Assembly (NCBI GenBank): GCA_017979445.1
Contig: CM030717.1
Coordinates: forward strand, 21,997,288 to 22,061,287
Reading direction: 5' to 3'
DNA: 64,000 nt
Source: Akebia trifoliata
Taxonomy: Eukaryota > Streptophyta > Magnoliopsida > Ranunculales > Lardizabalaceae
The notes beneath the pieces are model-generated. The model searched no databases. It worked only from the letters and a program-made list of their open reading frames with translations, and was not told the DNA's origin. Of the stretch, positions 10,808-21,931 are shown one piece after another. The position numbers and the translations under genes are program-made. How positions within the stretch are numbered: position 1 is the stretch's first letter; each line of letters starts with the position of its first letter.

Positions 10808-11370
10808 GACCTGTAAATGATGAGCTTTGACCTTTTTGTCAAATGCACGGGTGACTCTTCTTAGATAAGCTTGCACATAGTACAAGGCTTTAACTCGTTT
10901 TCTTCGATCAAGTTTAATACTGCTGACGAACCCAATCTGTTTCTAACAAATGATTTTCTAACAAGACCCTGAGAGACGAAATTTCCATTTCAACTGGCAA
11001 GACTGCTTCCATGCCATACACTAAGGAGTAGAGAGTAGCTCCAGTAGAGGATCGAATTGAAGTTCGATATGTCCATAGCGTGAATGATAATTTTTCTGAC
11101 CAATCTCGATGTGATTGACACATTTTCCTGATGATAGTCTTGAGACTCTTACTAACTGCTTCAACCGTTCCATTGATCTGAGGACGGTAGGGGGATGATT
11201 TGTGCTTCCTGATCTTCAACTTTAAATATAGAGTAATGATTATGCTTTGAAGTACGACCCATTATCAGAGATCAGTTCAAAAGGTACCCCCATATCGACT
11301 GATAATATGTGATTTGAAACTCAAGATGTAGTAAGGATAGTGCTGATACATTTTATAACATCTTCTTTAA
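10808..11370 (-). pseudogene. integrase fragment of the nested Ogre-like element
   Basis: The best-preserved part (11219-10914) reads KHKSSPYRPQINGTVEAVSK then LSFTLWTYRTSI and LVYGMEAVLPVEM, the C-terminal half of a Ty3/gypsy integrase core with the catalytic Glu. Upstream, PFELISDNGSYFK contains the second catalytic Asp. The N-terminal zinc domain and first Asp are missing, and a stop and a shift separate the pieces. Downstream, LLETDWVRQQY matches the Tat/Ogre extension. It is on the same strand as ORF1. Confidence 0.8.
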
Positions 11371-11524
11371 TTCCATTGATATAGACGAGTATCTATTCCG
11401 TGTTGAACAACACCCAAGCTTGTACCCTCATATGATCACACGAACAAGTCTTTTGAAATTTCTGAGTAAATTCATTATCCCTTCGTGTTCCTTTAGGGAT
11501 AAGATGGTTTCTATTTGAATCTCT

Positions 11525-11719
11525 TTAGGAATTATTTTTTGTTTCGAGGTCAAAGACCTTTCTTTTCTTGATTAAAGGTTGAGCCCGACTCTTATCTTTT
11601 TGTTCAGAAACGAAATCTATCAAATTATTAGTTAATTCGTTAATGCGCTCGAGGTATTCAAAAATTTCCTTTATCCGATCAATTTCAGATGGGGCAACTA
11701 CCTCTATAGACTCGATGAA
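11525..11719 (-). pseudogene. unidentified coding remnant between ORF1 and integrase
   Basis: This is an open stretch of 64 codons without an ATG, beginning FIESIEVVAPSEIDRIKEIF. It is rich in charged residues with a heptad-like pattern and ends VFDLETKNNS. It lies where gag-pol should be. It may be a scrap of ORF1 or gag, but I recognise no motif. Confidence 0.35.
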
Positions 11720-12251
11720 CTAACTTGACTCAATAGGAAAGAGTAGACTCAATCTAAGGAAGACATGACCTTGCTGGAAAAAAGGACTCGAGCTAACCCA
11801 AATGACTCATGAAAACTCAAGACAAGTACCCACACGAGTTTGATTAGGACTGAGGACTGAGATATTGCTTATAACCGGTAGGATTGAAGCACTATGATCT
11901 TCAAAGAACAACTGGGCGATGTTGAGAAATTTTGAGGTCATTTCTGACTGTTGACTTGATATTGACATTTACTCTAACTGACCGGATTTACAACCCTAGC
12001 TAGACGATGGACGATTGAGCTTAGACACAATGATAACCCTTAAACCTCTTTGAAGGTGAATTTAACCAATTTCAGTGTCACCCCCTTGATAACATTTTAA
12101 ATGAACCTTGAGATTTTATTGAATTTTTTGCACCAATCCATTAAACAATTCATCTATTCAATGATTATTTGAAAAGGAGATATTTATTCAAAAAGAAATA
12201 TAGTTTTATTGAAAATGATTAACAAACAATATGTTCTTATTAAAACATCTT
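11720..12251. other. no recognisable feature; site of the missing gag-pol core
   Basis: Between ORF1 and the integrase remnant an autonomous Ogre would carry several kb of gag, protease, RT and RNase H. Here there is only short AT-rich sequence with many stops on the minus strand. Confidence 0.5.
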
Positions 12252-13439
12252 TCAACAAATTTGATTTGAACTATTTTTACATGGATGCTTGGCTTTGTCT
12301 TGATGGTCATCAGGATTGCTGTCAGGCTTGACCCTCTTTGCTCTAACAACTGGCTCTTTGAATTCTGCTGGTCCGTCTGGATACCCTAAGGTGCGCTTGT
12401 TCCAAGCTTTCTCAATGAGGTGTACTAACTTTTCAATCAAAGGCTCGGGGGAAAAGAAAGCTTTGTGCTGAGGTAAGGATAATTTTGTAGGTACATCGTA
12501 CTGTTCTGGGATCAGATTAGGATGGTAAAAAGATGTTTCTTCTAAATCAATCAGACGGACATAGTAGGATCCTTTGGTTCCTAGAACAGGGGAATCAGTC
12601 ATCCACCAAGGGCACTTAAAATCAATATGACAGGTGAGGCGAGAGTCTAACCATTTGCTCCAAGCTTTGACTGAGTTGTGACGCACTAACAGGTTTCTCT
12701 TGGAAAAATGTTCTGGCCCCTATTCGAGGTTTGAAGGAACCTCTACGACTTTGAGACGGTCACAAAGCCACATATAGAGTAAGTAGGGGCTTCCCTTGAA
12801 GCTTTCCCGCTCACCATTTTTTATGGCATCTAACCCTGAGAAGGTTTCAGCTAGGATGAGAGGTACTGGGTTGGCTTTCCTTGAGAGTTGAGAGGCTATA
12901 TCTATGAAGGATTCAGGGATAATTTGGCCATCACTATTGGAGGTCAGTATGTATTGGGCTAGGATTCCTAAGCATAATCGATAATCCCTAGTGGCTCGCC
13001 AGGCTTCGGGTTTTACATGATAGGGTGAGCGGGGAGCGATACGGGAGCGTACGGCCCGTAAAGGTACTAAGTTCAATCTCCCGTCATTCACTAAGACCTT
13101 GGCTTCTTCCTTGGAAATGTTTAGTCCTATGGCGAGTTCACCAGAATATCCGGTCTTCAATGAGGGCCTGACTAGAGGTCCTGAAGTGGATATCCTCATG
13201 ATGCCGCAATAATCCTCGTGAGTAGGGCATAAATGCATATACCCCATATGGAATATGTGAAGATAGGGGTTCCATCACTTAGCCATAACATGTAAGAGGT
13301 TCCAGTCTATCTCAAACTCATGGAAGTAAAGAGCACTCCTCAACATGAATCTCCCAAAATTGATCTTCTCTACAGGGTGCATCCCTACGACGGTTGTTTT
13401 GACTAACTGATCGATTGGGTTATCGCCGGAGGCTAACAT
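12252..13439 (-). pseudogene. Ogre-type ORF1 (DUF7745/plant-mobile-domain-like) with two in-frame stops
   Basis: A single minus-strand frame of 396 codons runs from ATG 13439-13437 to 12252. It is broken only by TGA (13277-13275) and TAG (12722-12720). Before the first ATG-rich block it reads FGRFMLRSALYFHEFEIDWN. Across the TGA comes NPYLHIFHMGYMHLCPTHED, the arrangement of the 'YWDP..RCF.FG..DL.PT.EEY' block of DUF7745 proteins. Later PVPLILAETFSGLDAI and YLLYMWLCDRLKVVEV match the 'ILAET...QLL..W' block. In Ogre elements a protein of this sort lies upstream of gag. Its role is unknown. The C-terminus is lysine-rich. Confidence 0.7.
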
Positions 13440-14989
13440 CCTGGTTTGACACAAAAGGGTATTTTAGTACTCTTCCAAGGTCCATGTAAAATATCAATTT
13501 TCTTTTGAAAAATCTTGTTCTTATGGAAAATATTTTCTGGAAAATATTTTTTTTTGGAAAACATTTCTTCTAGAGAACATTTCTTTTGGAAAACAATCTT
13601 TTCTGGAAGATATTTTCCTTCTGTAAATTATTTGTCTTCTTTTGAAAATTTGATTTGCATTTTCAATTTAAATGGCTCGGTCCATCATGATTGTTGGATC
13701 GGGATGGACTGGGTCATTATTGTAAAAGAATGAGTTCTTTATTGGGTTGGTGCACCCATTTTAATTTTCAAAAATAAAATTTTGATCCTTGAGGACAATC
13801 ATGCACTCTGATCTCACCATTCACATCACTCACATACATTCATCAAGCAACAGGCATTCATTCAATAAACAACCCGGGAACACCCACGATAAGTTCGAGT
13901 CGTGACCTATAGGGAAGGTTTCTAGACTCTAAGCTTACTACGTGCAATGCATTTTTATCTGGCCACCCTTGCCCAAGCACACCTATATACCTTTTGGTAC
14001 GTGGTGACTTGGTTTGATATACTGTATAGGTGATAATCTAAAACCTCAATTCACTTTTCTGAAGCCAAAAACAGCCAGTTTGATCTCCAGTTGAGAGGTG
14101 GCGCACAATGCTGAGCAAGGGCCCACTTAAATACCTCTCGTCTAGAACAGACGTAGTCTATCCCCCTCGTACAATAGGGTACAGCGGGGCAAGATCTTGC
14201 TTAGGCACCGATTTTGACCAAGAAGTGCAATTGATATACTTAGATTATCTTTTATACCTACGGGTACGAGTCAAGAGTTGTAGCTTTTATAAATGGTTTG
14301 GCATCCCATGAGGGGACCGACCACGTACTAGTACTACGTTAGCAATCGGGACATGTGACTGTGTGGCTTACAATAGGTTAAAGGCTCAGGTCGCTCTAGC
14401 CTGGGTGCATCAATATACTTCTCAAAATCACCAAATCAGACGGTATTGATGCCCCAGTTTGATATACCCTAAGGTACGTGACTGGAGTTGTGGGTTTCAT
14501 GAATGACGTCGCATCTCCGAAGAGACCGGGCCATGCACTAGTGCCACGTTGGCTAAATGGGACGTTTAAGTGAGTAAAGCAGTAAACGTGCATGTGGTGT
14601 GTGCGAAACAGGGTGGGGTGTGCCCGAGGTTTTTTCAAACAAATGGGCCCATGGGTCAGATTATGTCATCACATATGGATATCAAATGAATATTGATTAA
14701 GAAAATAATACAAAAACCCATCACATCGAAATTAAGATGAAAGCAAACACATCACAAATATATCTGTAGAGATCATGGCACATTATATGGGCATATAACA
14801 CAAATAATAATTAATCTAATCCAACATTAAAAAGGCCCACAAATTTGTTGTCTATGGTCTAATCAAGGGTTACTTTTGGGTGATCCAAAATAAATCGAGA
14901 TTCCAATAGATGTTACATTGATGATAGAATGACAATGGTTGAGATGAGCTCACTCTTAGGAACATTAATTGTACTAACATTAGATAAAT
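13440..14989 (-). other. leader of the nested Ogre-like element with a conserved block
   Basis: No gene is seen. The part at 14071-14240 (aagaagtgcaattg next to gcttaggcaccgattttgac, and gttgagaggtggcgcacaat) recurs in the other Ogre-like leader at about 35813-35970. The part near 14500-14560 (gagaccgggccatgcactag) recurs near 35580-35625. Conservation across copies marks this as a real leader segment. A run of ttttctggaaaata-type repeats is seen at 13515-13615. Confidence 0.6.
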
Positions 14990-15765
14990 TCAGATTTTCT
15001 GTGAATTTGGAAAATATAATCCGAACTTATATCGATGATATCTAAGGCTCCCGATAAAGAAATCGAGTGAACTCAAGTTCTAAATTAATTTACTCGATGA
15101 GATCTACATTTTATTAATAGGTACCTAGACTTAATTTTCACCAGAATGTTCTGTAAAAACGTTTTAACGTTGCTGTCCCAACCTTCATTCAGAAACAATT
15201 CCAGATTTACAGATTGAACTTGCATCGATGATATCTAAGGCTTCTGATAACGAAATCGAGTGAAATCAGGTTCTAAATTAATCTACTCGATGAGATCTAA
15301 GTTTTACTAAAGGTTCCCAGACTTAATTCGCACTAGAATATTCTGTGAAAACGTTTTAACATTGCTGTCCCAACCTTCATTCAGCAACAATTCCAGATTT
15401 ACAGATTGAACTTGCATCGATGACATCTAAGGCTTACGATAATGAAATTGAGTGAACTCAAATTCTAAATTAATCTACTCGATGAGATCTACATTTTATT
15501 AAAAGGTTCTCAGACTTAATTCTCACTAGAATGTTTTGTAAAAAAGTTTTAACATTGTTGTCCCAACTTTCATTCAACAACAATTCCAGATTTACAGATT
15601 GAACTTGCATCGATGATATCTAAGGCTTCCGATAATGAAATTGAGTGAAATCAAGTTATAAATTAATCTGCTCGATGAGATCTACGTTTTATTAAAAGGT
15701 TCCCAGACTTAATTCTCACTAGAATAGTTTGTAAAAATATTTTAACATTACTGTCCCAACCTTCA
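14990..15765 (-). repeat. 193-bp tandem repeat, about four copies, in the leader
   Basis: Landmark gttttaacattgctgtccc starts at about 15161, 15353, 15546 and (mutated) 15739, a period of 192-193 bp. Each copy also contains cttgcatcgatgatatctaa and ctcgatgagatctac. The array is in the transcribed leader between the primer site and ORF1. Confidence 0.9.
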
Positions 15766-15994
15766 TCATTCCATCATTTTCATATGTCAATTTGAATCTT
15801 TCATTATTTAGGGGTCATCAAAAAGTGATCCTTAATTGGAAAAAAAAAAAATACAATACCCAAAATCATCTACAATCAAGAAAAAAAAATAAATAAATAG
15901 AAAAATAAATAAAATAAATCAACTAAAAAAAAAAAAACTAGGTCATCTTGGCAATACTCCCATACTTGGGGTTTTCAAGTTTGATCCTCAATAG

Positions 15995-16012
15995 TCCCCA
16001 GTGGAGTCGCCA
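15995..16012 (-). other. primer-binding site of the nested Ogre-like element
   Basis: Minus-strand TGGCGACTCCACTGGGGA lies one base inside the 5' LTR. The same site follows the LTR end at 20166 in the other Ogre-like element. It fixes the element's orientation. Confidence 0.85.
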
Positions 16013-16013
16013 C

Positions 16014-17725
16014 TGAAAGCGCCCTTGATCCGCGGGGTGCGCGGATCCGCTTTTGACCATTGAGGTTTGGGAGTCGCCACCTAGTTATTATGGTCTGGGA
16101 ACCAAACTGACTCTAAAACGGATAAAAACTAATCTACTATAGAAAATCTGAATCCGGGGATCATGTTACGGGGTTGGAAGGTGTTAGGCACCAACCCCAC
16201 CCGGCCATTGCCGGTCTCTACTTATCCCAAATAAATCTACATCTCTAATGACAAACCTAGATTAAAAAAATAATAAAAAAAACTTACCTTCGATCTGCAA
16301 AAGTGTTATTCCTCAGATCTGGCGAAAATGGCTCCTTGTACCGTATTCTTTACTTCGTTCTATCTCCGGATCTGATTCCTGATCTCCGAGGTAAGGTATC
16401 TCCTTCTTGGATCTGGGTGCTTTGAATTTGTTGTGGATTTTTGGGATGTTTTTGAAAGATTTTTGGGTGTTTTTTAGGGTAAAATCGGAGTAGGGGTGTT
16501 AGTAGGGAGGTGTTAGGGGGCGTTAGGCTCCAAAATTAGGGTTTTGGGGAGGTTGTGGAGGCTTCTTCACCTATTTTTCTAAGATTTTTTCTTTGATACG
16601 AAAATAGGGTGTGGAGGCTCCTATTTATAAAGTTTTTAGAAGCATTAGGGTTTGATTAGGGTTTTGACTTAGTCTTTAGGGTTTTAATTTAGGGTTTTGA
16701 CTTTAGTCTTATGAGATTGACTTGATTAGTTTAGATTAGGGTGTCGATTTAAGGTTTTGACCTTAGTCTTATGAGATTGACTCGATTAGTTTAGATTAGG
16801 GTTTTGATTTAGGGTTTTTTACTTTAGTCTTATGAGATTGACTTTAATACTTGACTTTAGTCTTACTTAATTGACTTTAATTTTGACTTTAGTCTTATTT
16901 GATTGACTTTAATATCTTGACTTTAGTCTTGCTTGATTGACTTTAAATTTTTGGAGAACCCCCCTCTATTATATTTTGATTCTTTGGACCCCCAAATGGA
17001 GGGGTCATTAAAGAAATATCTTGCGAACCATCAACAATTTTTCTTGAAAGCCTGATTGATCAATTTTTTGGTTTAAATTTTATAATTAATTTTATTAATG
17101 TTTCACGTTACATTATTTAATGATTTATTTATTAATTTCAAAAATTTTAATTATTAAAATTATGAAATTACCATTTTGCCCTCGGAGAGGATTTTTTACA
17201 TTTTAAGTTATTTTTCAATGTTCCAGGATATTTTGAAATCAGTTTTTCGTAAGGAATTGAATGGGAATGTTGGTTTTTGTCATTTATGAAATTTTTTGTG
17301 TGAAATGATCGTGAATTTTATGAGGGGTATTTTCGTAATTTTGTCAAATTTTGTGAAAATTGGCGAAATGATTTATTTGCTTTCGATTTGACGTTTTATG
17401 TATTTGAACGGATTTTTCTAAGCGTAATGTAGGCTCTAAGGTTGTTTTGATGTTAGGGGTATTTTGGTAATTTGGTCATTTTTAGTGATTTTTATCGTGA
17501 AGCTTCTTTTTGGTTTGCAGGATGATGATTTCTATGTTTCTGGGGTAGTATTTTCCTAGCGTAGCGTGGTTTCTAAGTTTTATCAGTTCGAAATACCTCA
17601 TCCGGATTTCTGAAACATATCTGATAACGAAATAAAGCATTGGAATAGACATCCATCATTGGGAACTTTTGCGATCGGGTTGACGACTTGATTAATCAGG
17701 CGGATGCAAAAATAGGGTGTCTACA
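16014..17725 (-). repeat. 5' LTR of the nested Ogre-like element
   Basis: This is a full-length partner of 5232-6933 (1712 versus 1702 bp) with the same TG...CA ends. It carries a TATA box at 16621-16629 and the TTGAC(C/T) array at about 16660-16950 on the upstream side. Confidence 0.95.
16621..16629 (-). promoter_or_regulatory. TATA box of the Ogre-like 5' LTR
   Basis: TATAAATAG on the minus strand, equivalent to 5832-5840. As part of the 5' LTR this would drive the genomic RNA of the element. The repeat block of TTGAC motifs lies immediately upstream in element orientation. Confidence 0.65.
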
Positions 17726-18742
17726 GGTATGCGGGAATCATTCGGGAGGAAAGTCACTAGCATACAAAGCACTAACCCAAGGATATTATTGGCCTTACAT
17801 GTAGGAAGATGCCAAAAAATATACACAACAGTGTGACAAGTGTCAAAGGCATGCCTCCACTATACGACAACCCGCGGAAGAACTTCATTCGATCAGCAGC
17901 CCCTGGCCCTTCGCAATGTGGGCGCTGGATATAATGGGGCCGTTCCCCCGTTCTTCGGGAAGAAGAAAATTCCTATTGGTTGGGACTGACTACTTTACAA
18001 AATGGTGAAATTCCGAGAAGAGGAAGTGGTGAAATTCCTTTGGGAGCAGATAATCACAAGATTTGGGATTCCTTACGCCATAATTACTGATAACGACAGG
18101 CAGTTCAAAAGCAGGGTCCTCGCCTATTGCCAAGAGTATGGGATTCGCGGATTAAACTCGTCTCCACGGTATCCTCAAGGAAACGGTCAAGCAGAAGCTT
18201 CTAATAAAATGATACTGCAAAATCTTAAGAAGAGGCTAGATGAGAAGAAGAGCCTGTGGGCAGAAGAATTACATAGTATACTTTGGGCATATCGAACTAC
18301 CGCATAGAGAGGGACAGGAATCTCCCCATTCGCTCTGACTTACGGCACGGAAGCAGTGATCCCCACCAAAATCCAGGTACCAATGAGTCGGACCCACATT
18401 GCAAGCGACATTGTAAATAAAGAGTTGTTGGCTCGGAATTTAGATTGGATGGATGAGACAAGGGAAAGGGTAGCAGAAAGACTCGGGAGATATCATCAGG
18501 AACTGAAGAGGTCTTATGATCGAAAAATGCGTAGAAAAGCGTTCAAACTAGGGGACCTCGTGTTAAGGAAAGTCTTTCAGAATACGCAGTCACATAAGAG
18601 CGGGAAACTCGGAGAAAATTGGGAAGGTCCGTATCAAGTTGAAAAAATCGGGCAGGCAGGAGCATACTACTTAAAAATGATGGCTGGGGACTCAATCAGT
18701 TCACCATGGAACGTTTTTAACCTAAAAAAGTATTTTCAGTAA
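17726..18742 (+). pseudogene. integrase of Tat element 1, main part after the insertion
   Basis: It opens with the right target-site copy GGTAT (17726-17730). It continues the zinc domain (GGKSLAYKALTQGYYWPYM, stop, CDKCQRHA) and the core first Asp in WALDIMGPFP. A small deletion near 18001 shifts the frame. Then come the second Asp in ITDNDRQF and the Glu in NGQAEASNKMI. After a TAG at 18305 the C-terminal domain follows (LKRSYDRKMRRKAF, LGENWEGPYQVEKI, NVFNLKKYFQ) to TAA at 18742. Integrase would insert cDNA into the nuclear genome. The HHCC and DDE residues survive, but no single frame covers them. Confidence 0.9.
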
Positions 18743-18853
18743 AATGGTAGATAGAAGACATGTTTTACCAATTCTTTCATTTTTTTATGTAATGCACTAT
18801 CAATTATTATATTTTCTCGTTTCCAGATAGAAATAGCTAAACAGACGCTACCC

Positions 18854-19061
18854 ATGTGTCACTCTATCGGGTGAGTGACATGAAGCACAAGAAGGTCGGA
18901 TCCTTCTAAGGACCCGTGTGTTACTCTATCGGGTGAGTGACACGAAGCATTAAAAGGTCGGATCCTTCTAAGGACCCATGTGTCACTCTATCGGGTGATG
19001 ACACGAAGTATTAAAGGTCGGATCCATCTAAGGACCCATGTGTCACTCTATCAGGTGAGTC
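18854..19061 (+). repeat. 62-bp tandem repeat with hairpins in the Tat element 1 3' region
   Basis: There are about 3.3 units of tgtgtcactctatcgggtga...ggaccca. The first unit contains the perfect inverted repeat GTCACTC/GAGTGAC around an 8-base loop. The later part ggatccttctaaggacc is a second imperfect hairpin. The array lies just after integrase, the usual place for 3' tandem repeats in this lineage. Confidence 0.85.
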
Positions 19062-19139
19062 ATTTTCAAGGTAGTCATTTTTTTTTAACACTAAAGAAAT
19101 ATAGGTAGTCATTTTCAAGGTATCCAGTTTAATTCAATG

Positions 19140-19830
19140 GTTGCTGCCCAAAATGTAATCAACCTAGTGATATTTTTCTTCTAATCAACCAACCAAATGA
19201 ACAAGGAAGTCAAAGTTCACCAGACTTGATTTTTATTAATATTCAAGATAGAAAAAGGTAAAATCTCACTCAATTCAACCTAGACTCTTAATAACGTTAT
19301 TGGAAGTAACTAAAAACTTAAAGTAACTTTGTTATAATATTTGCCTAATAGAAACATCAATGGGGACCCCAGATCAAAACTTCTCACCAAAGGCTGACTA
19401 AATTTTTTTAACCAAGTGCTTATTATATCTATATGCTAAGATCTTGAAAATAATACAATTGAAAGTTGTCAAAATAATATTTTTCTTAAAATTATTTCAA
19501 AATTTTGCTACTTTTGAAAAATAGGAAAAGAAAGAAAAATAAGTAAAAATCCGACCTTACACCCCCAAACTTAAACGTGATATTGTCCTTAATATTTCAG
19601 TAAATAAATATGAATACACAAAAATTGAAATTGACAAAAAGAAATGAAATGAGTTGGAAGCACTTGAAAATGATTCTACAAACTTGTTGTTACCAACACA
19701 ATATCCCCTACATTGAGATAATACACCACTCACCTCCGTCGTAGTGTCGATTGTATCTGTTATATTAATTGTGATTATGTTGTATGAAGTTTGAAGTACC
19801 ATGAAATGTATTGTGCTCATAACCTTAGTG
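19140..19830 (-). mobile_element. inverted fragment of an Athila-type 3' internal region
   Basis: Read on the minus strand this contains ggacaatatcacgtttaagt, then tttgggggtgt, and further on ggtgaactttgacttcc and ggttggttgattag. These match the post-integrase part of the Athila element at about 28760-29230. No coding capacity is present. Confidence 0.7.
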
Positions 19831-20049
19831 AATGGTTCTTAGGCTATGTTGAAAAAATACACACCAATAGTTTCAACATACATTGTGTAAAATTGCAACA
19901 CGATGAAATAACTATGAAAAATAAATAAAAATTACATCATAACATTGGATGAAGTGGTAGCAAAATTATCGCTTAACATTTAGGTTCAACTAGTTACTTT
20001 TTAGCACATAGAACTTGGGTGCATAGACTATAACAACTAGTTCTTTTTG
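19831..20049. other. no recognisable feature
   Basis: AT-rich sequence between the Athila fragment and the Ogre-like LTR end. It may be the decayed remainder of that LTR. Confidence 0.3.
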
Positions 20050-20166
20050 TAGATCAATGTTTTTATTTATTTAGAGTTAATATTCGTTTTCTTGACCATA
20101 ATAACTAGGTGGTGACTCCTAAACCTAAAAAGTGGATTTGTGACCTGCGGATCGAGAGTGCTTTCA
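20050..20166 (+). repeat. LTR 3' end of Ogre-like element A (fragment)
   Basis: Sequence taactaggtggtgactcct, then cctgcggatcgagagtgctttca, matches the last 100 bp or so of the LTR at 37902-39688. Its U3 and TATA part is not recognisable to the left. Confidence 0.75.
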
Positions 20167-20167
20167 G

Positions 20168-20185
20168 TGGCGACTCCACTAGTGA
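20168..20185 (+). other. primer-binding site of Ogre-like element A
   Basis: TGGCGACTCCACTAGTGA matches the primer site at 15995-16012 over its first 14 bases. The following leader (gatgatcaaacttgaaaag, later aatgaaagattcaaa) also matches the minus-strand element and runs to the Athila insertion at 20711. Confidence 0.75.
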
Positions 20186-20705
20186 TATTTTGATGATCAA
20201 ACTTGAAAAGTCCCAAATATTGGTGCACTGCCAAATCGACCTAGTTTTAATTTATTTATTTTTTTAGTTTAATTAATTTTAGTTTTTAGGACATATTAGT
20301 AGAATCTTTTGGATAAGTCTTTTGGATAAGTAGTTTTTTATTATTATTTTAGATTTTTTATTTTGTTGACTCCGATAACAATGAAAGATTCAAAGTAACA
20401 TATGAATTAAGGGTGGAATGATTGTGGTTGGGATGATGAGCCATGAATGTTTAAAAAAAAATAGATTTTTTAAAATCGGTATTGTGTGTGTTGATTCACT
20501 TTGTGCGTGATGAGGAAAGACTTTTAAAAAAATCGAAAGAATTTGTTTTTTAGGCGTGCTGTTGGCAACAACAACAAATACATTGTTTTTGGGGTGGTGT
20601 GTCGTTAGTAAAAAGCTCTTTTTAATTCTCAAAACCCTTATCACCTTAATCCAACATTTTCTATCGATTCCAACAGAAACTTGAGAAATTTCTCATCCCA
20701 ATCGG

Positions 20706-20710
20706 TTTAG
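20706..20710. repeat. left target-site duplication of the Athila-type element
   Basis: TTTAG here and TTAAG at 33931-33935 flank the two LTRs, with one mismatch. Confidence 0.6.
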
Positions 20711-21907
20711 TGAGGAATGTCTTGAAACACTCAATTATACACACATTTTTTTGGACATTTATTTTGATTTTTGTCTCTATTTCTCCGTATTAAGGTAATA
20801 ATCATGATAAGCCTCAAAACACCATGTTGCATGTTAATTAGGTTTAATTATATATAAATAAATTCATTTATTAGATAAATATAATTACGTGTGTTTCTTG
20901 TGCAGAAAATGAACATTTTGGAATCAAAATCTCAAGGCAAAAGCATTTGGGCTCACTTTGGAATTTCCTAATCCTTAACTCATGTTTTCCTCTTATGTCT
21001 TTTTGTACAAAGAAAAGTGGAGGTTACTTATAGACTCTTCTACACACATTTTTCTCTATTAATAGAGCCCAATGTTTAGAGAAAGGGTCCCCTCTTGGTT
21101 CTTTTATCCAAGACTCCTTTAATCTAAGTCTCTTAGCCTATTCTCTTATTTTTTGTATTTTTATCTTTCAGTTATTTTCTTTTGGCTAAATAGTCTTGTA
21201 AGAAGTAGAAGAAGAAGAAGTTGTAAGTTTCTCCATTAAATGAAGAAAAGTTCTTTCATCTCTTATCTTCTCTCTCTTGCAATGACATTAGGCTAAGCTT
21301 CCCTTCATTGGAGAGTGGAAAAGTCTAGAGCAAGTTCTTTTGTTGTTTCTAATTTCATGCATTTCTTTTATTTAAAATGCTTATGAGTTCTCTTTAAGAT
21401 TTCTTGCACATTTTATTCTTAATATAAATATTTTATGCTTAGATTAGATCAAGATAAAGTATGCTTAAACTAGATAATTGATAGTAAAAAAATTTCAAAG
21501 AATTCTACTTTGTTTATGTTCCCTCTTTTGATTTCATTTGCAAAACTTTTCGATCTAAGAAGCTAACACCAAGTCCTTACGATTGAGTTATAAAAAGGCT
21601 AGAGACTAGGAATTGCTCATCAACATGTTTTAGGTAGATCCACTTCCAAGGGTGCTTTAATTTCATAAGTTTACTTGCTTGTAACATCATTTACTTTAGT
21701 TCATTTTCTAGCAATATTACATCTTCTTATAAGTTCAAAAATACAAAGAAAAATAGTTTTAATTCCTTTTAGTTAATTTGAAGTTTATCCTCTTAGCTTA
21801 ACTCTATTCCTCTTTTCTCTTAGGTTCGATCCCCTACTTGCCTGACAAGTAAGGTAAAAGTAAGATTAATATTAACTCCGGTGAGAAGAACAATGATAGT
21901 CTTATCA
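20711..21907 (+). repeat. 5' LTR of the Athila-type element
   Basis: It starts tgaggaatgtcttgaaacac and ends cttatca, and pairs with 32881-33930. It holds about 150 bp (around 21210-21365) that the 3' LTR lacks. The TATA position reads tattaata (21057-21064) against TATAAATA in the 3' LTR, so it is probably mutated. Confidence 0.9.
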
Positions 21908-21913
21908 GAATTT

Positions 21914-21931
21914 TGGCGCCACTACTGGGGA
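21914..21931 (+). other. primer-binding site of the Athila-type element
   Basis: TGGCGCCACTACTGGGGA, six bases after the LTR, is close to the TGGCGCCGTTGCCGGGGA site usual for Athila. Confidence 0.85.

Larger units (their letters stand above)
5232..17725 (-). mobile_element. Ogre-like non-autonomous LTR element nested in the Tat integrase
   Basis: Two direct LTRs (5232-6933 and 16014-17725) bound about 9.1 kb. Read on the minus strand the order is 5' LTR, primer site TGGCGACTCCACTGGGGA, a long leader with tandem repeats, an ORF1 of DUF7745/Ogre type, a partial integrase, a large tandem array, a purine-rich tract and the 3' LTR. Gag, protease, RT and RNase H are not recognisable, so the copy would depend on other elements. 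In the first 280 bp or so of the two LTRs I count 9 mismatches, indicating an insertion that is not very recent. Confidence 0.9.
1..19061 (+). mobile_element. Tat-lineage Ty3/gypsy element 1 (outer host, degenerate)
   Basis: The order LTR, primer site, gag, protease, RT, RNase H, second RNase H, integrase on the + strand is that of a Ty3/gypsy element. The second RNase H before integrase marks the Tat lineage. The copy is broken by stops and frameshifts and is split inside integrase by the minus-strand element at 5232-17725. A short hairpin-repeat array follows integrase, but no 3' LTR matching bases 1-755 is visible, so the right end is probably lost or replaced near 19061. The left end lies at or beyond the window edge. 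Confidence 0.85.
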
